Assembly (NCBI GenBank): GCA_963966185.1
Contig: CAWZYM010000112.1
Coordinates: 187,001 to 251,000 of the forward strand
DNA from: Rhabditoides inermis
Lineage: Eukaryota > Nematoda > Chromadorea > Rhabditida > Rhabditidae
Length of the DNA stretch: 64,000 bases
Direction: 5' to 3'
The translations under genes and the position numbers were made by a program. The notes beneath the pieces were generated by a model, which was not told the DNA's origin, made no database searches, and worked only from the letters and a program-made list of their open reading frames with translations. Numbering within the stretch: position 1 is the stretch's first letter; every line of letters begins with the position of its first letter. Below are positions 54,364 through 64,000 of the stretch, piece after piece.

Positions 54364-55022
54364 ATGGACCTGCCGCACAGCGAGGAAAGGTGAGCATTCG
54401 AGAAGAGTCTTCGGTGGACCACTTTGTAGTGACTGGTCGCCACTGTTCCTGTTCGAGAGCAGCGAGGTGGAGAAGACCACGCTGGCAGTGCAGGTAATTT
54501 CTTCTATCCTTGTTTGTTATGCCTATCTTCATCAATCACAACTGTTAGATGATAGGCTGGTAGGGCAGAAACATTGCGTGCTATGCTTGTATGTAGGCGA
54601 TGTATGTCTCTTTACTACTTCTTCCCTATCAGTCACTCCCTCACATGATAATGCTATTGCGGAAAAATGTGAGCGTTTCACGAACACGATCTCATCTCCT
54701 TCACAGGACCCGCTCGCCATCCCACCCAGCCATGCCACGCTGGAGGACCTCCTCGAGCTGCTCACCTGCTCCATCTGCATGGAGCTCATGGAGAGGCCGG
54801 TCAGGTAAGAGAAGTATTTACTGTTTCACATCAAATATGTGTTGTTGTCTCAATCACCATGTATACGAACGATCCTCTAAGAACGATTGCAAAATTGGAA
54901 CATCACTGAATCATCGATTTTTTTTCAGCCTGGTCTCGTGCGGCCACTCTGGCTGTCACGGCTGTGCGGTGCGATGGATCGCCACGTCGCCCACCGGACA
55001 GGCAGAGTGCTGGATCGTGAGC

Positions 55023-55072
<50 letters not shown>

Positions 55073-55076
55073 CTCT

Positions 55077-55110
<34 letters not shown>

Positions 55111-56476
55111 GTTTCAATACAGTGTCGCGTTCCGGCGGTGGCGCTTCTGCCGCATCCCACTCTGCGCGCAATGGTCGACGTGTGCAAGGATAAGGGAGGT
55201 GAGTGAAAAGAGAGAGTGGGGGGAGAGAGTGAGAGAGAGAGAGAGAAATCGTTCCAGACCAACAGACAATCCGCGCGGAGGAGATGCAAGACATGGTCTT
55301 GGAGCATGAGAGGTACTGAGCATGGTATTCCATAAGCGCATAAGCCACTGAAACGTCTGAACACTTGTAACATGATTCCATCGGAAGGTTCAACGTTGTC
55401 TATGAAAGAATATGCTTCGATTCCAGCGAGGCGTCGCGGCGTCTGACCGTGAACCGACGCACCGAGGCCGCATCCCTGAGGGAGCAGCTCGAGGAGCTCA
55501 GCCAGCGACACGCCAACCTCACCCACTCGGCACAGAGGGTGGGGGAGGGGGGAGGGAGAGAGAGGGAGAGAGGGAGGGAGGGAGGGGGAGAGAGAGAAAG
55601 AGACTCTCCAGGGTGTGGCTCCTTCTGTGCGCACACCCATGCGCGACCGCTTCCGCTTCGCTGTCGGTCCGCTCCCCGTCTCCCCGACCGGACCGCCGCT
55701 CTCCATCAACCACTTTCAGGTGCGATTCATCTCAACTTTTGGGATTTCTCACTTCTTATCTTCTTTCCAGGAGTCCCGCGCAGTTGCCGGTTCGGACGCG
55801 GTCGCGGAGTCGATGCCGTCACCAAGGGTGAGAGATTGCATTGAACTGTGGACATGTTGCGTCAAGGCATATGTCGCTGTCTTATCAAAGTAAACTTCCA
55901 TTATGAAACTACTTTGATATGTCACTGCCTTTTAGCCCAGTCGTCTTGCCGCCCCGCCTCGCGTACACACGCCCAGACCTGACATGATGTTCAATCCCAT
56001 GCGCAGGGTACGGTAATAGTACTGTAGCGTGTACTGTAGTGTCAGACTGTAGATGTACTGTAGATTCTTCGCGCTCGCGCTTCGGCTGTTTCGCCACCTG
56101 AGTCACCGGAAATGGTGAGTGTGTCCATACTAGGACATACTAGAATTGAATCCCGTTGACAGGCGGGATTCCCGGATAGTCCCATCTCGCCGGTGCGGCG
56201 TCCCGAGACGCCAATTCCATCGCGCGCGCCTGTCCGGGTGAGTGTGTCTCTTCGGAGGCAACACCGAAGTGTTCGAGGGCGATCGGAAGTGTTTCGAAGG
56301 CATTCGATAGTTTTCCGAGGAGACTGACCGCAACATGTGGGAGTACTGTAGCATACCGTATACTCTAGGGTGTTCCTCGAGCGCCCGTTCGACCGGCGCC
56401 GGTGGCAGCTGCTCGCCCCGTTGCTGCAGCTCCCGCGCGAGCTCGATCGCTGGTCCAGCCGAGGTGGCGCAACTAG
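54364..56476 (+). CDS. RING-finger/coiled-coil protein, 13 exons, about 329 aa
   Basis: Phase-consistent exons run from MDLPHSEE (54364-54389) to a stop at 56476. Exons 3-5 encode a RING: LLTCSICMELMERPVRSL, then SCGHSGCHGCAVRWI, and CWICRVP, giving C-x2-C, C-x-H-x2-C-x2-C and a final C-x2-C, so it is probably an E3 ubiquitin ligase. Exons 6-7 form a coiled coil (EEMQDMVLEHE; LREQLEELSQRHANL). The rest is Pro/Arg-rich with repeated Pro-x-R units (PMRDRFRF, PRVHTPRPD, VRRPETPIPSRAPVR), ending in an Ala/Pro/Val-rich tail. Exons: 54364-54389, 54430-54493, 54707-54804, 54929-55016, 55123-55198, 55258-55312, 55427-55538, 55612-55719, 55771-55827, 55936-56007, 56064-56114, 56163-56237, 56369-56476. 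AATAAA near 56630 may be the poly(A) signal. The specific family is unknown. Confidence 0.82.
56246..56332. mobile_element. TIR element (GCGGTCAGTCTC family), short copy in the RING gene
   Basis: Starts GTCTCTTCGGAGG just nine bases after the splice donor at 56238 and ends GGAGACTGACCGC. The copy is shorter than the others and has lost the first few terminal bases. Confidence 0.65.
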
Positions 56477-57233
56477 CACTCTTCACCCTCCACTCTTCGC
56501 GTCAACTTCCAAGACCGCCTGCACAACTTTCACTTACACACTCCCTGTTTCCCATCTACGATACTCGAATAATTTGATCAGACCACTTTACTCGATCATT
56601 GCCTTACTCGCTTGTGTATGATTTCGGGAATAAAGATTTCCCAATTCGACACGCGACAATATCTCATAAATTTATTTGTCGCAGTAAAACCTCTCAAAAA
56701 CGTCATCGAATAGTCACGAGAATGTGGGTGGGTGTGTAAATGTAAAAAAAATGCGGAAAGATTGTGCTGTATGAATGTGGGAGAGATAGGTGCATAGGGG
56801 TTGGGGGAGTGATAAAAAAGAATGCGATACAACAAACACGGGGGCTATCAAAACCTTGGGGAGACATGCGCAACATCAAAAATTCAATTCATAGAGGCTC
56901 GAGCGTCTAGAGACAATACACACACTCTATGATCGGGGGTGGGTGAGGGTATAGCGAGGAGACGAGATACCGTTGGCAACATGATTACAGAAAAGGGAGA
57001 GATACAACAGAGGGCATGTTGGCAGCTGGAGAAGAGAGAGAGAGAGACAAACACTGGAAGATACAGAGACGAGAGAGTGTGAAGGAATGAAGGGATACGA
57101 GAATTGAGCACTGAGTGGAACACATCATCACCATCCGACACCATCCACCCCCCGACGAAGGCAGCCACGACAGACACGCGCGCCCAACCACGACGACTGG
57201 AAGTGCCTTCTGGAAGGGGGGATCATTGAGAGA

Positions 57234-57281
57234 GAGAGAGAGAGAGAGGGAGAGAGGGAGAGAGAGAGAGAGAGAGAGAGA
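57234..57281. repeat. (GA)n tract
   Basis: A perfect to near-perfect dinucleotide run just beyond the 3' end of the nlf-1 coding region. Other sizeable (GA)n or (CT)n runs are at 59240-59345, 60090-60152 and 62020-62055, all in or beside nlf-1 introns. Confidence 0.9.
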
Positions 57282-57343
57282 TGAACGTACCTATTCTAAA
57301 ACGTGGCAGGGGCCGTGGTGGCAGGGGCGCGCGGCGGGCTGGG

Positions 57344-59235
57344 CTACAAGGGGGCGGTGAGCAGCAGCAGTAGTAGTAGGGAGCACGCGAGAGAGACGAG
57401 CATCGCCGAGACAGGCCGGCCCGGACCTGCAATCATGAAACCATTGATACTCAAATAGGATAAGGTGAATCAGACGTAAACGATTGAAACAAACTTCAAT
57501 TGGTAAATGAGTGATACAGTTTTTGTACTTGTCATGATCATGTTTGCGATTCCGAAAAAACTGATAAAATGAAGCAGGCGTAAAGTGAAATAGTTGTTAT
57601 TCTTTTCCAACTATTTCGAATTGCTTTCAACTCGTGTAGTGGTCAGTTTTCATAGACACAAATATCTTGCAATTAAACCTACCAGAGTTGGCGCGGGCTA
57701 TGCCGGCCGCAGAGGAGGAGGTGGGGGAGGCGGCAGCAGCCGCGGCGCACTTGGCAGCTCGCACCGAGCAGTGCGCGGCAGCAGCGAAGAAGTCCACACC
57801 TGCAACAGCAACTCGTATTTTCGAAATGAAAACTCTTCTGCTCGTTTTCTTGCGCACAAGAAAAGTTGTCCACACCTGAAGGACACCATTCAGCCTGCGG
57901 GATTCGGAAACATTCGTCGTATTTGTGTACGTAACACTCGCGAATAGATTTCATGAACCATCCAAAGTATAGAGCCCGCGAATGTGTTCCACTCTTTTCA
58001 CGAGAGGCATTAGAGTGGTTAGCCAAAAATCAAAATGGATCAAAATGAGTGAGGAGAGAGTGACTGATTGATATGAACCAATCCGATGAGGACATAACTG
58101 ACCGTGTTGCATGTGTGTGCCTCGCTTCCCCCGCTCCTCCCCTCCTCCTCCTCCTCCTCCCGCCTCCTTCCTCTCCCCCTCTCCTTCCAGCACCACGCCT
58201 CGCACGTCGCACGGGTGCAAGCAGGAGCACGCCAGCCGATCGTGCGACGCCGACGACGGAATGCCAGACGCGGAGGAGATGTGCAGGTCTGCAAAGGGGA
58301 GATTCGTCATTTACCTCTCTCAACACACATACGCCTAGACTTTCAGGCAACAAGAAGAGATGAACAATATATAAGTAGCGGATTTGGAAGCACATCGTTG
58401 AGAACACAAATATGCATAAAATTACAGGCAAGAACACGAGATGAAAGGTATATGTAGCGGATTTTTGCAACGCTTTCGAAGCACATCGTTTAGTCGCGTT
58501 TCGAAGCTGCTGACCACACCTATGCCAACAGCAAAGAGAGAACAAGGTATACGCACCCCTGCACTGGAAGGAGGGGTGTCCGGCGTAGTCGACGACCTTG
58601 CTGGTGGCGAGGTGGGGACACGCCAGCTGTGCGTAGTAGCACCTGCAACCATGCGTTCCAATCACTCTTTCGTCCCTCTGTCACACACACAAACCTACCT
58701 GTACCATTCTGCCATTGGCAAAATGCAAGTTAGCAAATTCTCTCATCGAACGAACACTTAAAACAAGCGAACAGAAAGAATGTACAATTTATAGTAAAAG
58801 CGGAAAAATAAATAAAATAAACAAAATTCCTACCAGTTGATGCAGGGCGGAGTCCTCCATACATCGACTACTTGTACCAGCAACCAGCGCGCGTACCACG
58901 TCTGCAAATATAAAATATAGAGATTAGATATAATATTTGATTACAATATTCGATGAACACTTTTACTATTACCAATATCAATCACTTTATCTATATAGCT
59001 GCAGCCCAGCGTTTGAAAAAAGTGGTCGCTTACATCTTACATCAAACAACGCGGTAACGTCTCAGAAATCGCACATCGTTGTCTCTCACCCGCTCTAGTC
59101 TAATTTCATCTTGTCTAATACAGCTTCCTTGTCGCTTCTTCTTCTTTTTTGCACCCCTTTCCTACGGCTCCCTCCTTCTCCTCCTCCTCTCCCTCGGCCA
59201 CAACCGCTCTTCATCCATTTTACGAATACACACAT

Positions 59236-59282
<47 letters not shown>

Positions 59283-59287
59283 CCTCC

Positions 59288-59322
<35 letters not shown>

Positions 59323-60091
59323 CTCCCCCCTCTCTCTCTCTCTCTTCCTCCGCCCGCCACACCCAAATCAATCGAGTGCTGCGCATTGAGAGTGGCGGAG
59401 AGAGAGGGAGGGAGAGAGGGAGGGAGTTGTTTACTTGTCCGTCGTCGGCTGCATCACTCACTCACTCAATCGGTCAGTCCCCCAATATGCGTATCCCCCC
59501 TCTCTCTCTCTCGCACCCCGGATGCACCACCAAATACACAATGGGCCGAGGACACAAAAGGGAATCAAACCCCGTCCGTCGCGCGACCGAGACACCAAAA
59601 CATGAAGCGGATGTGTGTGTGTTGGATTGGTGCCGGCGCAGAGAGCCGGGATTCCCCCTCCATCCCCTCTCTCGCCCCCTCACACTAGAGTGTGGCGAAG
59701 CGCCATTTCGGTTTCGGTATTGCATTATTGGCAGAGCCGCGCGCTGCGGCGAGCCAGCGAGACCGGAACTCGCGTCTCCAGACCACCCGCTCCCCTCCTC
59801 TTCCACCACCACTCATCTCCTATAGCCATCCCAGCCATACCGGAAGCGCTTCCAGAGAGGGATCAGATGCGCCCCCGTCGATCGAGAGGCAAAGCCGGCG
59901 GCTTTCGGCTATGTATGCAAATGAGCGAGCACATTTCCCACACTCTAAGCCACACATTTTCTGTGTGTGAGTGAATGAGTGAGAGAGGGATGCGCGCCTA
60001 CTTCTTCATTCGACACGACGCAAAACGAATCGATTTGTAAGTAGAGTGCAAGGAATGATCGGAGTGAGTCGAGTGAGTGCTCTGTATCCCC

Positions 60092-60153
<62 letters not shown>

Positions 60154-62014
60154 TGCCGGCTAGTCCCTATGTTGCATCCGCCCGCCCGCCCGCCGCGCAA
60201 TTTTATCATCATTGTTGGATGGAACATGCGAGGCGCGCGGCGGACGCTTCTCTCCCTCTCTTCCCCTCCCTCTCTCTCTCTCTCTCCCCCTCTCTCTCTC
60301 TCCCAATATAAGCACTCTGCGCCCCCGAGCGAGCTCAGCTCAAGAGAGAGACAGAGAGGGAGAGAAGGGAGAGAGAAGGCCCACATAAATGTGACATGAA
60401 ATCTGCATCATATCGCCTATGCAAGAGAGCGGCTAGAAGAACTGCTTGGGGGTGAGACGACAAAAAGAGAGGGAACGCCCGGCGGGGGCACTTGCCCCTA
60501 GACCACCCAAGCAGCACACAAGCTAGACGACCCCGAGAGAGATATGCAAAGTGACAAGCGCGGGTTTAACCGTAATAAAGGAAACGTAAACGTACCCGGC
60601 AGGTGTGGCAGGTGCCATTGGGGGAGAAGGGACGGGTCGCGGAGGCCGTATCTCGGGCAAGCATGCAGTCGAACCTGTAATGAAACGTAATGTTTTTTGT
60701 CACATGCCTGATCCCCTGAACTAATGGCGTCTTACACTCCGGAACATGACAAAATGTTTCGCAAAACGATGTGCCAGATGTTGGCAGCAAATTGTTGTGC
60801 AGCAAGCATATTTCACATTTTCATGATATCAGACATGCTCGAACCACTTATTCGCCGAAAGCAAATCGCAGCGTTTTCCCGATCGGGTATGAATGACTAA
60901 TGACGGGGAGGGGGAGTTTTTCAATCGGCTCGCTCTCCTGCTTCTAGTGCGCCATTTCCGTTCCATCGATCAAACAGCAAGTCTCTCACCGCATGCCATC
61001 GCCAGGATGTATGTATGAATTTCAAATGCGCTGTCGGCGGCTCGCTGACTTCTATCCTCAAAGTCAAAGAGCTCTCTCTCATTCGTTTTTTTCCTGAATC
61101 TCACCGCGCCAAACGAGCACAAAGCACCACGCGCGTTTACATTATACACAACAAAAAAGGAGAAAGTCTCGCAATAATGTATACATCAGATGACGGCAAA
61201 TTTGCATAATTATGTGCGAACACGTCACCTGTAGAGGGTCTTGTCGAACTCCGCAAAAGCAGACTGCAGTTGCGATATCCTGAAAACTCAATAACTGAAA
61301 AGAATTGAATGAGGTTGTACGTATCATAATCATGTTTGCGAATCCGAAGAAAAAAAATCAATATTTGCCGCAAATTGCCTGTTGTGTTAATGTGTTTCAA
61401 TATATCTTGGCAGATAAAGATTGTTATTATATGCGTGATACGCACCGTTCGTCCAGCCTCCTCATGCATGCTCGGCAATGCTGGCGCGAGCCGCGCACGC
61501 AGTCCCGACCGCGCTCCCCCGCTTGCAACGGAGCAGCCTGCAAATACAATTGTAATTTTTAATAGTAATAAAATAGTAAAATAGTAATGTTTCCGTCACT
61601 CAAGTGTTATCATTCGTTAGACAGGCATATTAGCAAAACATTATGCGCTCAGTTTATAACGGAGCAGACGCATGAAGGCTCAGAAGTTAGGAGGCGAAGC
61701 CATTGGAATCAAATTGATGTTTTCTTTGTTGCCGTGTTATGTGTCGAGTTCGTGCTATATGTCAATGGCATAATTTTGTAAAACATAATGCCGTCTAACG
61801 AGGAAGTCTGTTCATGGTTGTGAGTTCCTGAGAGCCTGAGTGCATTGGTAGAAGAATCAATGTTCCCTCGCACTCTCGTCGGACTCTGTTCAGCCGGAAC
61901 TCTACGCAAGAGACGCAACCCTAGAGAGAACGCTATGAATAGATTGCCTCATTTCGCTCATGTATTTTTTTTTCTTCTCAAAGAAAGGAGCTGCGCACTA
62001 GGAGCGGATGAACA

Positions 62015-62051
<37 letters not shown>

Positions 62052-63289
62052 GCAAAGAAGTAGGGAGGGCGAGTGGCAGGCCCAGATAAACAACTCACTC
62101 AACAGACGCCCGAGACACAACAATATACACATATTCAGAATGCAGCCCGGAAATGAGATTATATACAACTACGCGTATAAGAAATACACCAATACAGTTT
62201 GAAATAAAATGGTGATAGATATACATAGGAGGACCCCGGTATAAACAAAAATGCGTGACAAGAAAGTGATGGTGAACAAGCCAGCTTAGCAGAATATGTG
62301 TGAGGGCACAAGAATGGCCGACCTGGAATAGCTGTAGGGCGGTGAGCGGCTGTGCGCCGGCCTGGATGTAGATGCCGGCCAGCGCCGACTGCCGCGCCTC
62401 GCCCCCCTCCCGCCAGCAAGCCTCCTCCGCCACGCTCCGAGACCTGCAACAATCGTCATGTTCCACTTGCACCTTGTCCGTCCATGCTCGAGCGCCACCG
62501 ATTGACAGCGATCAACTGGTATATGCGAGTGGGTCAAGCTGCCGTCCGTTTGGTATGGTGAATATGCGAGTGCAATACCAGCATGACATACCATATGAGG
62601 CACTGCTTGTCGGGTGGTCGTCTCCGCGCCGCGTCGGCCGCGTCCGCCCCAACTGGAGGCCAGCCACACGGTAACGTCACTGCGGCTGAAACAGGGATGC
62701 ATATTGTAAGGATGCTACTGACGAATTAAAGGGACAGTTTCGCATCAAAATGAATGAGGTCTATTCGTTAGATCATGACGTCACTAGAATAGATCAATTA
62801 AAACGAAAGTTGTAAGTCTTCGCGTATTCGAGTAATGCGCGTTTGTGTGGTTCGCGATTCGAATTGAAACTCGCGCCAAAATCAGAAATGCGAAAGACCG
62901 TGCGATTTGAGAGGGCGCAGACGGCTTGCGCGCGGCCTGTGGCAGAAAGGCCTCTCAGACGGCTGTCACCAAAACATCCAATCACGATTCTGCGAGCGTA
63001 TTATGAAACTGTCCCTTTAAAAGAGTAGAAAACAATGTAGTTTACAGTTTGCCTTTCACTCACCTGGCTTCTGTGTGGCGGCTTGCGTGGTGCCAGCTAT
63101 CAACGCGAGCAGCACACATATCAATAGTGTGCTGCTTGTGCTGACTCGGCTGCGTGGCTGCTGGTGGGGGATGGATGGTGTGGTGTGGGTGGTGTTGGTG
63201 TGTTCCTGTCGGCTCGCCTCCTCTGACGACGACGACGACGGCAGGCTAGCACTCGACTCTCCCTCTCCTCCCGCCCGCCACTCGCGCAT
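57344..63289 (-). CDS. nlf-1: NLF-1/FAM155 (NALF) family NALCN sodium-leak-channel assembly factor
   Basis: Twelve exons join in phase to 372 aa: 63064-63289, 62592-62685, 62323-62443, 61446-61537, 61229-61279, 60596-60674, 58834-58901, 58557-58642, 58206-58288, 57876-57894 (a 19-nt microexon), 57683-57799, 57344-57426. A hydrophobic segment near the amino end (STLLICVLLALIAGTTQA) and another at the end ([12 protein letters not shown]) flank a Cys-rich domain. The order CRACMRRLDERI, AEFDKTLYRFDCML, CHTCRTWYARWLL, TPPCINWCYYAQLACPH and GHPSFQCR closely follows the conserved domain of vertebrate FAM155A/B. C. elegans NLF-1 is an ER protein needed for delivery of the NCA/NALCN channel. The start is taken at MREWRAGG; an upstream non-coding exon is possible. 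The last exons are poorly conserved but keep phase. Confidence 0.85.
62729..63021. mobile_element. MITE, about 290 bp, in nlf-1 intron 1
   Basis: TTAAAGGGACAGTTTC at the left is mirrored by GAAACTGTCCCTTTAA at the right. The TTTAAAGGGA edge is shared with the elements at 9782 and 11902. There is no open frame of note. It lies between the signal-peptide exon and the next exon. Confidence 0.8.
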
Positions 63290-64000
63290 ACAACGGGGCG
63301 GCGGCAGTGGCGGCGGCGGCGGCGGCGGCGGTGTGAGATGCGATGCGACCACGACCGCCCAACACACGCATCTCACCTGCAACAACAAGGTACGTTTCAA
63401 TCAATAAATCAATCGTTATAATACGTTTATACAGGTGAGTATGCCTACCTGGCCAGGCGGGTGGGTGCTGGGTGCGCGCTGGCGCCTGCTCCTCCTGCCG
63501 CTGCTTTCGCCGCCTTCGCCCGCTGCTCGTTCTCCTGGTGCTGGTGCCTTGCCTCGCCGACTGCGGCTTGCTATCGCCCGCCAACCACCTGCCGCCACTC
63601 ACGCCCGACCACCGCCCAGACGCCAACTGGAAACGCGGACAATCAGAAGAGTACGAACTATCAAACAAGATCTCATCAGTCAGAACCACGGTTCGGATAG
63701 TTGCACAGTGGACAGTGGCGCGCGCACAGACCGCTTCGCAAGCACGCGACGCGCCAGCTCCACTGCGAATCACCAGCAAGCGCTAGAGCGCGATAATTTG
63801 TTCACTGAAATCGCTACGCGCCCATTCACTCGCAAATTCCCCAGAATGATATACTTCATTCGTCGTGTTTGGGCCGCTATAAAACAAGATATGTTGAAAC
63901 GTACTGTCGGGGTTGTTGTGTATGGGCGGAGGAGGTGGAGGGAGAGAGGCGAGGATGCCTCTTCCGCTTCGCTCTCCCACACCGCCGCAGCGTCACGCAA
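63290..64000. other. Region upstream of nlf-1, no supported gene
   Basis: It has a (GGC)n run near 63299-63330 and several Pro/Arg-rich chance frames on both strands. A possible 5' exon with the acceptor TTGTTGCAG at about 63384 could give nlf-1 an untranslated leader. The nlf-1 promoter should lie here. No separate gene was supported. Confidence 0.45.

Noticed and set aside
63056..63786. Several overlapping Pro/Arg/Ser-rich frames upstream of nlf-1
   Set aside because: They arise from GC-rich and (GGC)n sequence on both strands, without splice support or recognisable motifs, apart from the nlf-1 signal-peptide exon.

Overview
This window is nuclear DNA from a rhabditid-type nematode. The evidence is a Srh/Str-like nematode seven-transmembrane chemoreceptor, short-exon genes with GT-AG introns and TTTCAG-like acceptors, an NLF-1/FAM155 homologue, and no bacterial gene organisation. 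Long (GAGT)n arrays and many MITE/Helitron-like repeats show a repeat-rich genome. Genes were read by joining exons by hand, and in every main gene model the exon phases add up to one open frame.

Layout. 1-9.8 kb is repeats: three (GAGT)n arrays around a duplicated 633-bp unit, Helitron-like elements and MITEs, plus an uncertain minus-strand gene fragment near 5 kb. 9.8-21 kb (minus) is a 14-exon SAM-domain ceramide phosphoethanolamine synthase (SMSr/SAMD8 type) whose introns are packed with TIR elements; a segment with a tRNA-derived head at 10.7-11.5 kb is repeated at 15.9-16.8 kb. 22.8-23.7 kb (minus) holds only the amino-terminal part of an M17 leucyl aminopeptidase. 24.2-26.0 kb (plus) has two small genes of unknown function. 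26.3-39.4 kb (plus) is a 25-exon XPG/ERCC5 endonuclease. One of its introns carries two antisense chemoreceptor genes (one complete, one truncated), and another carries an intronless 252-aa ORF flanked by a duplicated piece of xpg exon. 41.5-47.2 kb (plus) is a 20-exon quiescin sulfhydryl oxidase. 48.7-51.0 kb is an AT-hook protein. 52.0-54.2 kb is a lysosomal-acid-lipase-like gene with several disabling lesions. 54.4-56.5 kb is a RING-finger/coiled-coil protein. 57.3-63.3 kb (minus) is an NLF-1/FAM155 (NALCN assembly factor) homologue of 372 aa.

The genes do not form one pathway: they cover DNA repair (xpg), secretory-pathway disulfide formation (QSOX), sphingolipid synthesis (SMSr), sodium-leak-channel assembly (nlf-1) and chemosensation. 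The unusual material is structural. It includes nested genes, introns built almost wholly from (GA)n/(CT)n, a TIR element that sits close to splice sites in several genes, a decayed lipase, and inverted repeats associated with chemoreceptor loss. Homology calls rest on recognised motifs, not on database searches.
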